Assembly (NCBI GenBank): GCA_021779915.1
Contig: JAJXZR010000001.1
Location: 1 to 56,349, forward strand
Source of the DNA: a bacterium
GTDB taxonomy: Bacteria > Patescibacteriota > Minisyncoccia > CAIUEV01
Direction: 5' to 3'
Length of the DNA stretch: 56,349 nucleotides
This document shows positions 1 to 9,150 of the stretch, piece after piece. Numbering within the stretch: the first letter of the stretch is position 1; each line of letters begins with the position of its first letter. Position numbers and translations under genes: made by a program. Below the pieces are notes generated by a model. It saw only the letters and a program-made list of their open reading frames with translations, had not been told where the DNA came from and did not search any database.

Positions 1-23
1 AAAAGAAAAAGGGACCCGCTTAT

Positions 24-347
24 ATGCTTTCAGAAAAAACTAGTAAGGCAGGCGTTGTAAAAATTGTTATTAAGGGTTGGTTCGAAGTATTTTCCCAACT
101 AATAGATCTTCTTCAAGAAAGAAATTTTATTCATTCGAACAGATTGGTCAGCAACCAAGAATTTCATCAATTACTCAAGGAAAAACGTTTTAGAGCTAGC
201 CTCAAAAAAATGATATTTTCGACACCAAATTTTAAACAGAAAAAAGCAGAAAAAAAAGCTAAAAATTCTGTCTTGAAACAAGGTGAGAAAGAGGAGCAAA
301 AGACAAACGGTGAAGAGGGCAAGGACCAACTTCCTGAATGGTTTTGA
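24..347 (+). CDS. Doubtful small ORF, antisense overlap with rnhB
   Basis: This 107-codon frame is lysine- and glutamate-rich (two KKAEKKAK-like runs near residues 70-85) and has no signal peptide, membrane helix or family motif that I recognise. Its last 89 bases overlap the 3' end of the convincingly identified ribonuclease HII gene on the other strand. Only a weak purine stretch lies before its ATG. It could be a real convergent gene cut close to the window edge or a chance frame. I list it only because nothing else explains bases 1-258. Confidence 0.2.
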   Translation: MLSEKTSKAGVVKIVIKGWFEVFSQLIDLLQERNFIHSNRLVSNQEFHQLLKEKRFRASLKKMIFSTPNFKQKKAEKKAKNSVLKQGEKEEQKTNGEEGKDQLPEWF

Positions 348-903
348 TGTGTCGTGCGGTTCCATACCCCTTGTTGTCGCAAAAACAGTATTTTGGCCAT
401 TTTTTGTGGCATTTTAACATAAATCTGTCTCTCTCAACTTTAGCTACGATCGATGCGCAGGCGATCGAAAAAATTCTTGAATCTCCTCTTTTGAAAAGTT
501 TCTGCTTGTGATTAGTTTTTGTAATAAACTTTCTAATACCGTCTACTAAAAGAACATCAGGAACAAGTTTAATTTTTCTGAGTGCTTTTTTTGAAGCTTC
601 TTCGGTAGCTTTGGTTATTCCTATGCGGTCAATCAGTTTAGCTGATACCATTCCTACCGCGAACGACATATTTTTTGCAATATATTTATAAAGTTTTTCT
701 CTCTTTTTGGCTGACAATTTTTTTGAATCATTTACTTCTCTCCACCAACTGAGTTTTTGATTTTTTTCCAGAAAATCATAATCAAAAACTACCACTCCAA
801 CAGCTAGGGGACCAGCCAGTGGTCCCCTCCCTGCTTCATCCATACCAATGATAATCTTTTTACCGCTTTTTAATAGTTGTTTTTCAAAAGTGAATAGAAG
901 CAT
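259..903 (-). CDS. rnhB: Ribonuclease HII
   Basis: This enzyme cleaves the RNA strand of RNA-DNA hybrids and starts removal of single ribonucleotides from DNA. The N-terminus carries the hallmark IGMDEAGRGPLAGPLAVGVV with the catalytic Asp-Glu pair. Further in are LLVDGIRKF, the ACASIVAKVERDR block and GYGTARHI, followed by a C-terminal HRLSFAP that matches the usual HRxSFxP end. At 214 residues it has the family's normal length. It is the last gene of a minus-strand series after mreC and the priA-like gene, from which it is separated by a repeat-rich 100-base spacer. All catalytic motifs appear intact, so an active enzyme is expected. Confidence 0.95.
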   Translation of the reverse strand: MLLFTFEKQLLKSGKKIIIGMDEAGRGPLAGPLAVGVVVFDYDFLEKNQKLSWWREVNDSKKLSAKKREKLYKYIAKNMSFAVGMVSAKLIDRIGITKATEEASKKALRKIKLVPDVLLVDGIRKFITKTNHKQKLFKRGDSRIFSIACASIVAKVERDRFMLKCHKKWPKYCFCDNKGYGTARHIKTIQEVGPCPLHRLSFAPLSHLVSRQNF

Positions 904-908
904 GAGGA

Positions 909-1009
909 ATTAGTTCATAAAGTTCATAAAGTTCATAAAGTTCTCTTGGATGAATATGTTCCTATCAACTTTACAAACTTTATAAACTTTCTAACTTTCT
1001 AAACTAATT
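909..1009. repeat. Hairpin made of short AGTTCATA/AACTTT units
   Basis: The left half repeats AGTTCATAA three times in tandem. The right half is a series of ACTTTATAA/ACTTTCTAA units that can pair with it, so the whole folds as an imperfect hairpin. The element reaches over the stop codon of the priA-like gene. Related elements occur at 10950, 13491, 28397 and 40768, with shorter ones near 20535, 27408, 35318 and 52107. Confidence 0.6.
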
Positions 1010-3145
1010 TAGGCTTTCTGGTTCAATATCAATTTTTACGCCGTTTGGTAGGTTTGCTAGGATTTTATTGATGGGAAATTCTTTTTGGGTTTTTAAAATA
1101 AGGGTGGTGAAATAAGACCCTTTTTTGTAATAAGTTTCTCCAGGAGCGATGAAAGACTCTAAAACCCCTTGTCTTGTTTTTAATTTATCGGCGAGGAAAC
1201 TGGCTTTCTGTTGGGATTCCATGCGGGTTTTCCCAGAGACTTCTAGCTTTACCAAAAGAGAAAAAGGAGGGTATTGAAAGGTTTTTCTTTGATTAAGCCA
1301 GAGGGGAAATAGGGAGGAATAAGTGCTTGCAATAATTTTTTCAAGAAAAGGATGATTGGGATTGGAGGTTTGGAGAATTATTTTAGGAGAAATGGAAACA
1401 AGATTGAAAAAACGGGAAGCTAGAACCTCCTCGCTGTTATAGTTTGGATTGTAAAGTAAACTGTCAAAGGAAACAAAAGAAGCAATTCCGACTTGTTTTT
1501 TAAAAAGGCGCAATAGGGCTATCATCCCTCCATAGCCCACAACAATGCAAGGTTTACCAGCATTGTCAACCAACTTGTTCCAAAAATTAAGATATTGTTT
1601 AAAAGTGGATTTGGCATCAATGGGAACCAGAAGTTCGAAATCAATTTCCTTTTTAATTTTGAGGAGCTCTTCTTTAACTTTTTCAATTCCAGCTCCCGGA
1701 AAGTAAAAATTTGAACCTTGGCATTTTGGACATTTTCCCAATGATTTATCGACGAAGGAACAATTATGACATTCGAGCCTGGAATTTTTGTTGAGAAACA
1801 AAGGTTTTTGACAGTTGGGGCAATTAGGTATGTAGCCACAGTCCCGACAGATTGTCAATCTGGCAATTCCTTTACGTCCAGCTAAAATAACAACCCATTT
1901 TTTCTTAAGAAGGGATTTTTTGATGCTGTCCTTAAGATATTGGGAAATAATGCTGTCTTTTTCATTTAATTTGGCCTCTAATTTCAAATTAATGATCGAA
2001 ATTTTTGTTTTTTCTCCTTGGAAAGAGACGGTTTGCGTTATTTTGTGAGGGGGGTTTTCTTCCGGTTTTTCGGAAATGCTTTCTGATTTACTATTCGGAA
2101 AATTAAATTTTATAATTTTATTATTTTTTAAAAAGTAGGGTGAGTTAAAAAAATCTTCAAGTCTTGGAGTTTGGCTCAAGTAGAGCTTTAGCACGTTGTC
2201 ATAAAGAGTCGGCAAAACAGATCTGACATCATAACGTGGCGACATATCCCATTGTTTAAAATTGGGATCGTGCCCATCTTCCAGAATGACTAAACCTAAT
2301 TTCAAAAAAGGAGCAAAAATTGAAGATCTTGTCCCTATGAAAATAGCGGGGCGTAAATTTTGAGCAAGCTGCCAACCTTCTCTGAAAGCGGTATGGGGCA
2401 AAGCTTTACTTAGGATTATTGGGCTTGAAACAGAAACTTTTTGGGCAAGCAGATAATATTTAGCACAAACAGGTAACAGTTGCGTTTTTTCTGGAACCAC
2501 GATTAATACCTGTTCTCTTTTTTGAATAGTTTTGACAACTATTTTTTGAAGTTCAGAAGTTTGATTTTGAGACAAGAACACATAGGGCAGTTTTTGTCCC
2601 TTCTCAAAAAGAAGATTCTCTTTTTTCTTATCTGTATTTTTGATAGGGGCAAGATAGTCTACCAATTCGACCATTTTCCCAAAAGTTGCCAAGTAGCTTA
2701 TTTGACTGTGTTTGCCCATTTTTGGATCTTGAGCGATGTATTTGGCAAAATGGTTCCAGGAAACCAAATAATGTTCAGATAGAATTTTTGATTTCCGTAT
2801 TAAATTTTCTGGAAAATATTTTTTGGCTGTTACGCTGATAATTTCTCTAATTTTAATTTTTGGAGGGATAAAACTGCAATAGAAATAATTTTTATTTCCA
2901 ATTAGCTTTCTTAAATTGGTCTCCCAAATATTCCCTTTGAAATTGGGTGTTACTATTTTTTGCAGTTTTACTACAACTCCCTTTTTTATGCTTCGACGAA
3001 AGGGAACTTCAATCAGATCTCCGGTTTCAGGATAGAGGTCTGGTTCTCTTGAGTAGTAAAAGAAAGTAGAATTGTTTTTATAAGGAAATCGTTGAAGTAG
3101 AAGAACCTCAAGCAGAGTTAAGGTTATATATTCTTTTTTAGGCAA
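1004..3145 (-). CDS. priA: PriA-like primosomal protein N', helicase motifs degenerate
   Basis: The length (713 residues) and overall order match PriA, the replication-restart helicase. The zinc-binding insert is intact, with eight cysteines at residues 433, 436, 442, 445, 459, 462, 472 and 475, followed by the PGAGIEKVKEELL element typical of PriA. The N-terminal DNA-binding region (VPFRRSIKKGVVVKL) and a GTRSSIFAPF block are also recognisable. The Walker A loop (GxTGSGKT) is absent, however. The DEEH box has become EDGH at residues 289-292, the GSATPSLE motif reads LSQTPRLED, and the C-terminal GTQMxxKGxDF and GRAGR motifs are missing. The frame is open with no frameshift, so the protein is probably made. 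I infer loss of ATPase activity and survival as a structural or DNA-binding primosome factor. Confidence 0.88.
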   Translation of the reverse strand: MPKKEYITLTLLEVLLLQRFPYKNNSTFFYYSREPDLYPETGDLIEVPFRRSIKKGVVVKLQKIVTPNFKGNIWETNLRKLIGNKNYFYCSFIPPKIKIREIISVTAKKYFPENLIRKSKILSEHYLVSWNHFAKYIAQDPKMGKHSQISYLATFGKMVELVDYLAPIKNTDKKKENLLFEKGQKLPYVFLSQNQTSELQKIVVKTIQKREQVLIVVPEKTQLLPVCAKYYLLAQKVSVSSPIILSKALPHTAFREGWQLAQNLRPAIFIGTRSSIFAPFLKLGLVILEDGHDPNFKQWDMSPRYDVRSVLPTLYDNVLKLYLSQTPRLEDFFNSPYFLKNNKIIKFNFPNSKSESISEKPEENPPHKITQTVSFQGEKTKISIINLKLEAKLNEKDSIISQYLKDSIKKSLLKKKWVVILAGRKGIARLTICRDCGYIPNCPNCQKPLFLNKNSRLECHNCSFVDKSLGKCPKCQGSNFYFPGAGIEKVKEELLKIKKEIDFELLVPIDAKSTFKQYLNFWNKLVDNAGKPCIVVGYGGMIALLRLFKKQVGIASFVSFDSLLYNPNYNSEEVLASRFFNLVSISPKIILQTSNPNHPFLEKIIASTYSSLFPLWLNQRKTFQYPPFSLLVKLEVSGKTRMESQQKASFLADKLKTRQGVLESFIAPGETYYKKGSYFTTLILKTQKEFPINKILANLPNGVKIDIEPESLN

Positions 3146-3182
3146 TTGAATGATTTAAAACCAAGAAGTTTTTTAGAGAAGG

Positions 3183-3986
3183 TTATTTTCTGTCTTTAAT
3201 AATCCAGACTTTCCTTATCTTCTTTCCATCCCATGGGAGGTCGAGAACTGCTTCCTTGAAAAGGCGGTCGTCGCTTTCTTTTACTTCCGATACTTTTCCC
3301 AGAAGCAGTCCAGAAGGCACTCCAGGATCGGTATTGTCAGTAACTACTTCGGCATTTGTGTCAATTTTGCTTTCAATCGGCAACATTTCTAAAAGAGCTC
3401 TTAAATTTTTACTTCCCTCCAGGACCCCATTATAATCAGTCCCGGCAATTATAGCGGTTATTCTGCTTGTGATGTTGGAGGTCAAAGCGATGTAACTGGT
3501 TGATCGAGTTGTCCTTTGAATTTTTCCAATCATAATGCCGGTGTCATCTACTACCGCCATCCCGGGGCGAATTTGTTGTTCTTCTCCTTGATTGATCATT
3601 AAAATGGGGGCATCAAAAAAATTATCTTTTCCTATCACATCTGCTTCTTCCAGATTGAAATTAGTTGCCACATTCTCATTTTGCAGAACGATCCCGTTGG
3701 ACAGAATGTTCTCTTTTAGTTGAGAATTTTCTCGCATAAGCCTTTCATTTTCCAAACGTAAAGTTTCTAAATCGTTGGAATTAACCAATTTTTCGTTAAC
3801 TTGCGACAACTTTTCTTTGATTTGCGTACCCAAAAAACTTAACTTGTTTCCTAAATAGCCAAAAGTATATTGATAAAGCGAATTGTTGGTAAAAAGTAAC
3901 CCAAGCAGTACAAAAAAGACCAAAATATATTTAATTGGCCATTTCCTTTTTTTTTGTAAGGAGGATTTTTTATAATTTTTATACAT
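3183..3986 (-). CDS. mreC: Rod shape-determining protein MreC
   Basis: MreC is a membrane-anchored scaffold that links cytoplasmic MreB to wall-synthesis enzymes. The sequence has a basic N-terminus, one membrane helix at about residues 20-38, a coiled coil at about 50-95 and then a beta-rich domain. The beta-rich part contains the MreC-type segments GMAVVDDTGIMIGKI, STSYIALTSNITSRI and GVPSGLLLGKV. Its length of 267 is normal. It follows the 960-residue secreted protein on the same strand by about 50 bases. The mreB gene is 9 kb away on the other strand and no mreD is visible, so the usual mreBCD cluster is broken up. Confidence 0.87.
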   Translation of the reverse strand: MYKNYKKSSLQKKRKWPIKYILVFFVLLGLLFTNNSLYQYTFGYLGNKLSFLGTQIKEKLSQVNEKLVNSNDLETLRLENERLMRENSQLKENILSNGIVLQNENVATNFNLEEADVIGKDNFFDAPILMINQGEEQQIRPGMAVVDDTGIMIGKIQRTTRSTSYIALTSNITSRITAIIAGTDYNGVLEGSKNLRALLEMLPIESKIDTNAEVVTDNTDPGVPSGLLLGKVSEVKESDDRLFKEAVLDLPWDGKKIRKVWIIKDRK

Positions 3987-4037
3987 AAACTAACGAATAT
4001 AAAAATACAACGGAGCTGGAGTTAATACGTTGAAAAT

Positions 4038-6920
4038 CTAACTTTTTTTCTTTTCTCCTGCATAAGAAATCCAAGCTACTCCGCTTAAAAGAAAATACAA
4101 AAAGATTGCCCAAACCAATGTTTCAAAAATAAATCTGAAATTATCCGGAACATTCAAGTAGGCGAAAGCCAAACTTCCTATTGAGCTCTTTTGGCTAATG
4201 GGCGTGGTTTTGTCAGATTTTGTCATTAGAGTGAGTTCATCCTCATAAACTAATTGTTTATTAGATGTTTCAACTCTCAACTTCAGATTGTGAGGAGTAC
4301 CGGGAAGATAGCTTTCGTCAAGTTTTAGATCATAATTATCATTGCCCTCTTTGAATTCTGAACTGTCGAAGGACCAAAGATAACGTACATCAGTTTCGGA
4401 GGCAAAGTTACTGCCAACCGGACCTCTATAAGCAACGAAGTTTAAATCAGTATTAAAGGGAATCCGGTATACCAGATTGTCTTTTGAAGAATTCGAATTT
4501 TCTTTATCGGTGGAAACATTGGAAAAAGTTTTTTCGCTAGGCCTAATTCTGACATAAGGATTAATCACTTTAAGATTAACCGTATTTTCTGCTATATGTG
4601 TTCGGTTTCGATTTGTGGCTACTAATTTTATTTCATAATTGGAACCCGGATTTTTATCGATATTAAGAGAAATCTTGGGGTCGCTCCCCTCAACTTGTTT
4701 TTTATCTACGTACCAAACAAAATCGTCATATAATCTTCCTTTGTATTCGGCTAAAACTGTGTCTCCTTTGGTTGTCTCGTTGTTTTCCAGATCTTCCCTT
4801 TGTTCTAATTTTCCAGCATTTAAGGTGAGTCTTGAAAAATCTATTTTCAAATCTTCATTTACTTCAAAATTCAGGGTAGCTTCTCCTAGTTTCTGAACGG
4901 TATCTTTGATGCTGACCGCTCTAACTAGGGCGGTATAATTTCCTTCGATTAAAGGGATTAGGGTGAGTTTGTTCCAGCCAGTAGTTCCTTCTTCTTTATA
5001 AGTAGCCAACAAATTGTCTAGCGGAGTATAGGCGACTTCAGCTCCGTTCATTTTCCAAATCAATCTGCCGTTTTTATCGTCTTTTTCTGGTTTTAGAACA
5101 TTCTCTCCGTGTTTTAAAGTCCAATTGTAAGAAAACAATTGTCCATCATTTTCTTCATCGGCGGTAATCGCTTCAAGGTAAATTGAGTCTTTAACATTCG
5201 GACGAAGCGGAAAGAGATTAATCATCGTGTCGATTTTGTTATTGTCAGTTGAGGCGGTACTTTGCCAAATATCTTTCAGTGCAAGATAGCCGAACCCGAA
5301 ATCGTTGGATTCAACGCAAGTCCCATCTTTTTTATCTTTACAAGAACAAAGATTGTTAAAATCAGGAGAACTGTTTTCTTTGATTCTAATAGCCTCGCTC
5401 GAGCAATTCTCCGGAAAAGCCCACATGATTTTATAATAAGGGGCTTGCTCGTTAGTTGAAAGAAGAGAGGTTCCCTCCACTACGACTCCGATTTTATCTC
5501 CGGGTTGATAGGTGAATCCCACAGTTTGCTGACCTAGCCCTACAATATCTGCTTCATCTGGAAAACCGTCTCCGTCCGTGTCGGCATTAGTAGGGTCGGT
5601 TCCCCAAAAAATTTCTTCATTAGTGTCAAAACTGCCGTCTCCTGCTTTAAAAGGAACTTTATCATCCCATTTTAAAGCAGGATTAGGATTATTTGCTCCT
5701 GGAAAAAAATGACCGCAAGTAATCGGTTGGAATATTCCAGCAAGGTGGTCTTTCACATCTCGCCCTCCAAAATTGTATCGAAAACATCTGCTTCCAACTG
5801 GTTCGACCGAAGGAGAAGATAATAAATTAGTATCACTCACCTCGCACTTTTTAGTACAGTAATCTTTCTGTTTGTTGATAGTCCACTTGTTTTTGTTATA
5901 TTCTCTATCGCAATCAGAACAGTCTTGGGCAGGTTTACTTCCACAAGTGCCTTTGTTGAGGCAACAAAGATCTCTTTGATTAGTACAGTCGCTTTCCTGA
6001 CTGAAAAAATCTCCGTCGCATTTATTGTATTGATCAATCGGCAATGTTCTAAGGCAGTCTTTTTGCTTATCGTTGTCTTTTTGATTGCATATTTTTGAAA
6101 AACAATCGTCTTCAAGACTGGTCTTCATACCAGTTAAACAGGAGCTATAGTCATCGTTGCAAGAGCTACAACACTGATCGATCCAAGTGTCGCAAGCTGG
6201 CTTGAAACAGCTCTCATGTTTCCACTCCACCTCGTTTAGAGCGTTGTCATAAGTAATTTTACAATTTTGTTTGCAACTGGAAGTAAAATCGCTATAGTTA
6301 AAATCATAATCTTTTCCCAAAATATCTTCAATATTTTTTTCAATTGCACCCTTCCCTCCGTCTCCTCCAAAACTCGCCAGATAACCGTCACGATCAAGTC
6401 CTGGTCCCTCGGAAGAAGTTCCTAAATCTTTTGCCGTTTTGCTGGTTCCGGGCACATAAGTTCCTCTAGCTTGGGCCATTGCTCCGCGAATCAAGGCTCC
6501 TTCGACTGTGTTGGAAGGAATAAAAACTTTCTGGCCATTTTTCACTACCACCGAGCCAACTTTGGGGTCAGCATTAAAAATGTACCAAGAATAATAAAGT
6601 TTTGAACTAGATGTTCGAAAATTTTGGGGGAGAGCTTGAGCGTGAACCGATTCTTGTGCTTTGGGATTTGTTGGAGTTATAGTGATATCCACATTAGGAA
6701 TCTTGTTTGGGCCTTCTGAAGAAGAACCCAGATTATTATTAGCGTCATCTGAAACTTTGTTAGAGCTGTTGAAGGAGGCTGCCAGCATTTTTATACTATC
6801 GGAAGCAGAGAGGTTTTGCTGATCCGAATCAAACGAACCAGGCAGAAGAAAAGCGAAGGCTGTATTCCCTCCGGATAAAAAAATTGTAGATAAAATTAGA
6901 AAACTGCTTAAATATTTCAT
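4038..6920 (-). CDS. Large secreted Cys-rich membrane-anchored surface protein with Ca-binding repeat and Ig/PKD-like regions
   Basis: I cannot name a family. Residues 1-23 form a signal peptide (hydrophobic core, AFA before the mature start). Residues about 210-370 are extremely cysteine-rich, with CC pairs and CxxC motifs that imply disulfide bonding outside the cell. A thrombospondin type 3-like calcium motif follows near residue 450 (NADTDGDGFPDEAD). The region from about 560 to 900 looks like several Ig- or PKD-like beta domains (for example YNWTLKHG, DFVWYVDKKQ and RYLWSFDSSE). A single membrane helix at the extreme C-terminus (FRFIFETLVWAIFLYFLLSG) is followed by a basic tail, giving an outside body with a membrane anchor. 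It sits between a two-repeat cytoplasmic protein and mreC on the same strand. I infer a role at the envelope; function unknown. Confidence 0.85.
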   Translation of the reverse strand: MKYLSSFLILSTIFLSGGNTAFAFLLPGSFDSDQQNLSASDSIKMLAASFNSSNKVSDDANNNLGSSSEGPNKIPNVDITITPTNPKAQESVHAQALPQNFRTSSSKLYYSWYIFNADPKVGSVVVKNGQKVFIPSNTVEGALIRGAMAQARGTYVPGTSKTAKDLGTSSEGPGLDRDGYLASFGGDGGKGAIEKNIEDILGKDYDFNYSDFTSSCKQNCKITYDNALNEVEWKHESCFKPACDTWIDQCCSSCNDDYSSCLTGMKTSLEDDCFSKICNQKDNDKQKDCLRTLPIDQYNKCDGDFFSQESDCTNQRDLCCLNKGTCGSKPAQDCSDCDREYNKNKWTINKQKDYCTKKCEVSDTNLLSSPSVEPVGSRCFRYNFGGRDVKDHLAGIFQPITCGHFFPGANNPNPALKWDDKVPFKAGDGSFDTNEEIFWGTDPTNADTDGDGFPDEADIVGLGQQTVGFTYQPGDKIGVVVEGTSLLSTNEQAPYYKIMWAFPENCSSEAIRIKENSSPDFNNLCSCKDKKDGTCVESNDFGFGYLALKDIWQSTASTDNNKIDTMINLFPLRPNVKDSIYLEAITADEENDGQLFSYNWTLKHGENVLKPEKDDKNGRLIWKMNGAEVAYTPLDNLLATYKEEGTTGWNKLTLIPLIEGNYTALVRAVSIKDTVQKLGEATLNFEVNEDLKIDFSRLTLNAGKLEQREDLENNETTKGDTVLAEYKGRLYDDFVWYVDKKQVEGSDPKISLNIDKNPGSNYEIKLVATNRNRTHIAENTVNLKVINPYVRIRPSEKTFSNVSTDKENSNSSKDNLVYRIPFNTDLNFVAYRGPVGSNFASETDVRYLWSFDSSEFKEGNDNYDLKLDESYLPGTPHNLKLRVETSNKQLVYEDELTLMTKSDKTTPISQKSSIGSLAFAYLNVPDNFRFIFETLVWAIFLYFLLSGVAWISYAGEKKKS

Positions 6921-6942
6921 TGGATAAATAAATTTTTTAAAA

Positions 6943-8001
6943 CTAAAAAATTATTTCCTGGCTTTCTTTGGAAAACGACAGCAAATATCCTTCGTCGTAG
7001 GATCTTAAAATTAAACCAAGGTGGTCTCTGTCGCCGGAGGTGAGGTTTTGCACGTTGGGAGATCGAAGAAGGTAGTCGCTTCTTTCGTTGATCTCATGCG
7101 TTCCTGATCCGGCGTAAGCTCTGTAATCTTGAAGCCAATTCTCGATAGTAGGGTTGACAATTTCTCCATTATAAAGAAGCTTTATTGGATTCTGCCCGAT
7201 TTTTTGTTCACCGATTCGAGGATATTTTTTGATAAGATCGATAATCTCACCGCTTAAAAGGTTTTGGCTGAAAGGATTAATTTTTTCTCGAACATCCGAA
7301 ATAATATTATTGTCATTGTTGTTTTCGGGGCTTTCTAAAGAGGTTAATTCTTCGGAATATTCCTCCAAAACACTTTGGAGTGCGTCTCTAATTTGTTTTT
7401 GAGAAGGAAATTTTAGTTCTTCATAAAATTCGATAATTTGGAGTAAAAGAAATTTTTCTTCCTTACTAAGTTTAGCAACGTTGGGATTTTCGGTGATATA
7501 TTTGACGGGGATAATCTTTTCATGGCGGTCCATTCCATAAATCCGGTTATAGTCGCGTAACCAATTAAGCAAATAAGGAGGGGAATCTTGTTTTTCTCCA
7601 TTGATTCTAATATCGAACAATCCAATCCTTTCTTCATTCCTAAGCATCGCCTCTATAAAAAGTTGTAGGGTTTCCGGCCAAAGAACATCAGAAGTCAGGT
7701 TCATTTTAATAGAAAATCGATTCCTAATGTCGATGCCAACCTTAAAGGCTTTAACGAGAGATTTCTCAAATAGCCCCAATTGTTCTCTTTCGGATAAAGT
7801 TTGAAAGAGAATGAATTTCAAAAGACAGGCGTAAACTTCCAGTTCTTCCACTTGAGCTCGATTTTTCAAAACAGTTGGCGATTTTAAGAGCTCGTTTATT
7901 TTTTTTAGCTCTTCGTCCGCCTCGTCCATAAAATAAGTCTTCAAAATTTCTATCGTACTTTCTCTTATTTTTTTAATTTGTTCATTTGTATCTGACATCA
8001 A
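6943..8001 (-). CDS. Uncharacterised cytoplasmic protein with two internal repeats
   Basis: No known family is recognised. The protein has no signal peptide or membrane helix. Two segments of about 63 residues, near 133-196 and 278-340, resemble each other. Both run NGE..., then NWLRDYNRIYG or NWLQDYRAYAG, then a basic helix, then ENPNVAKLSKEEK or RSPNVQNLTSGDR, ending in EFYEEL or RSYDEG. The linker between them is Asn-rich. It starts at an ATG 22 bases before the gene for the large secreted protein, so co-expression is likely. The repeat may be a small protein-protein interaction module. As far as I recall, similar W-x2-DY repeats occur in unnamed CPR proteins, but I could not search. Confidence 0.8.
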   Translation of the reverse strand: MMSDTNEQIKKIRESTIEILKTYFMDEADEELKKINELLKSPTVLKNRAQVEELEVYACLLKFILFQTLSEREQLGLFEKSLVKAFKVGIDIRNRFSIKMNLTSDVLWPETLQLFIEAMLRNEERIGLFDIRINGEKQDSPPYLLNWLRDYNRIYGMDRHEKIIPVKYITENPNVAKLSKEEKFLLLQIIEFYEELKFPSQKQIRDALQSVLEEYSEELTSLESPENNNDNNIISDVREKINPFSQNLLSGEIIDLIKKYPRIGEQKIGQNPIKLLYNGEIVNPTIENWLQDYRAYAGSGTHEINERSDYLLRSPNVQNLTSGDRDHLGLILRSYDEGYLLSFSKESQEIIF

Positions 8002-8005
8002 AATA

Positions 8006-8120
8006 ATGTAAAATTAAAAGATCAAAATGCAAAATTGAGGAGTCGCCTTAGGCGACAATCAATTGAATGTTGCGATTAGCGACACCACAATTTTCCATTT
8101 TGATTTTTGCATTTTAAATT
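8006..8120. repeat. TGTCGC-core inverted repeat, copy 1
   Basis: This is a palindromic intergenic element of about 110 bases. The outer arms are A/T-rich (ATCAAAATGCAAAATTG against a matching right arm), and the middle holds AGTCGCCTTAGGCGACA followed by TGCGATTAGCGACACC. Related copies lie at 22984, 33008 and 50281. It carries no coding potential. Confidence 0.7.
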
Positions 8121-8158
8121 ATGCGCTTGTACAAAAATAACCAAAACACGTCTGGTGT

Positions 8159-9094
8159 TCAGACCAAATTGCTTCTCCAATTCTTCAATAAACTCAAATC
8201 CCGAGCCATTCCTTCCGGGGTTGGTGTTTCTAAAATCACGTCTGTATTATAATCCTCTTTATAAAAATAGTCTACTAAATTTAAAAAAGCTTTTTCTCCG
8301 ATTTTACCCTGGCCCAAGTGGGCGTGGCGATCTACTTTGGAATCAAATTCAGCCAGAGAGTCGTTAAAGTGGATAAGTTTTAATTTGTCCCTGCCAATCC
8401 ACTTTTCCATTTTAATGAGGTTGGATTTTATTTCTTCAGTAGTCCGAAAATCATAGCCGGAAGCAAATGCATGGGCAGTGTCCAAACAAAATCCACTGAG
8501 AGCGGGAACAGCCTCAAGATAGTAGGATATTTCTTCAAAGGTAGCTCCTAACACCGCTCCAGAACCGGCGGATATTTCAATAAGGAGAGGAATATTTTTT
8601 TCTTGTCCGGCAATTTTTTCCAGTCCCGCAACCACTCTTAAAAAGGCACTTGGATCAAACTTTCTTTTTTGAGCCAGAACTAAAAGCTCCTTAAAATATT
8701 TTTTAGAAAAACTCTCTGAGTAATTTTGCTCAAAAAGAGGTGTTTCAATTTTAAAATCCCTAGCGCTTCCCAAATGAGTTACGACGTATTTTGCTCCAAG
8801 AATCTTAGCTCTTTTAAGATCTTCTTTAATCGCATTGATAGAGCCAAAAAAAATTCGATTGTCTTTGGAAGCAAGATTGATGAAATAAGGAGTGTGGATA
8901 TAATAATTTTTTAAACCAAGCTTCTTCAATCCCTCTTTAAATTCTTTTACTTCGGCTTCTTCGAGTTCTTTTGCTTTTCCTCCGTGAGGAGAACGAGCAA
9001 AAAATTGAAAACACTCTCCGCCAAGAGATTCCACTCTCTCGGGAATTTTTGTAATACCACCGGAAGCACTGACATGGAAACCAAAGCGTAACAT
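8159..9094 (-). CDS. nfo: Endonuclease IV (AP endonuclease)
   Basis: This zinc enzyme cuts DNA 5' to abasic sites in base-excision repair, downstream of glycosylases such as MutM, which is also in this window. The start FGFHVSASGGI is the family's opening signature. Metal-binding motifs appear in order: YYIHTPYFINLAS, VTHLGSARDF, LLIEISAG, FCLDTAHAFASGYD, KLIHFNDS with DRHAHLGQGKIG, and a C-terminal VILETPTPEG. Its length of 311 is near the family norm of about 280-300. It is flanked by a palindromic repeat downstream and a MITE upstream, so it is probably transcribed alone. Confidence 0.95.
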   Translation of the reverse strand: MLRFGFHVSASGGITKIPERVESLGGECFQFFARSPHGGKAKELEEAEVKEFKEGLKKLGLKNYYIHTPYFINLASKDNRIFFGSINAIKEDLKRAKILGAKYVVTHLGSARDFKIETPLFEQNYSESFSKKYFKELLVLAQKRKFDPSAFLRVVAGLEKIAGQEKNIPLLIEISAGSGAVLGATFEEISYYLEAVPALSGFCLDTAHAFASGYDFRTTEEIKSNLIKMEKWIGRDKLKLIHFNDSLAEFDSKVDRHAHLGQGKIGEKAFLNLVDYFYKEDYNTDVILETPTPEGMARDLSLLKNWRSNLV

Positions 9095-9150
9095 TTCAAA
9101 TAATTAAAAATGTAAAATGCAATAAATATTTTTTAAGAAACGAGCTTACG

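Noticed and set aside
909-1009. Tandem AGTTCATAA copies that could suggest a CRISPR-like array
   Set aside because: Units are only 9-11 bases with no spacers of constant length, and the right half is their complement. No cas genes are present.
5837-6115. 92-codon alternative frame inside the Cys-rich region of the 960-residue protein
   Set aside because: It is in the same direction but another frame, without a ribosome site, and lies wholly inside a supported gene.
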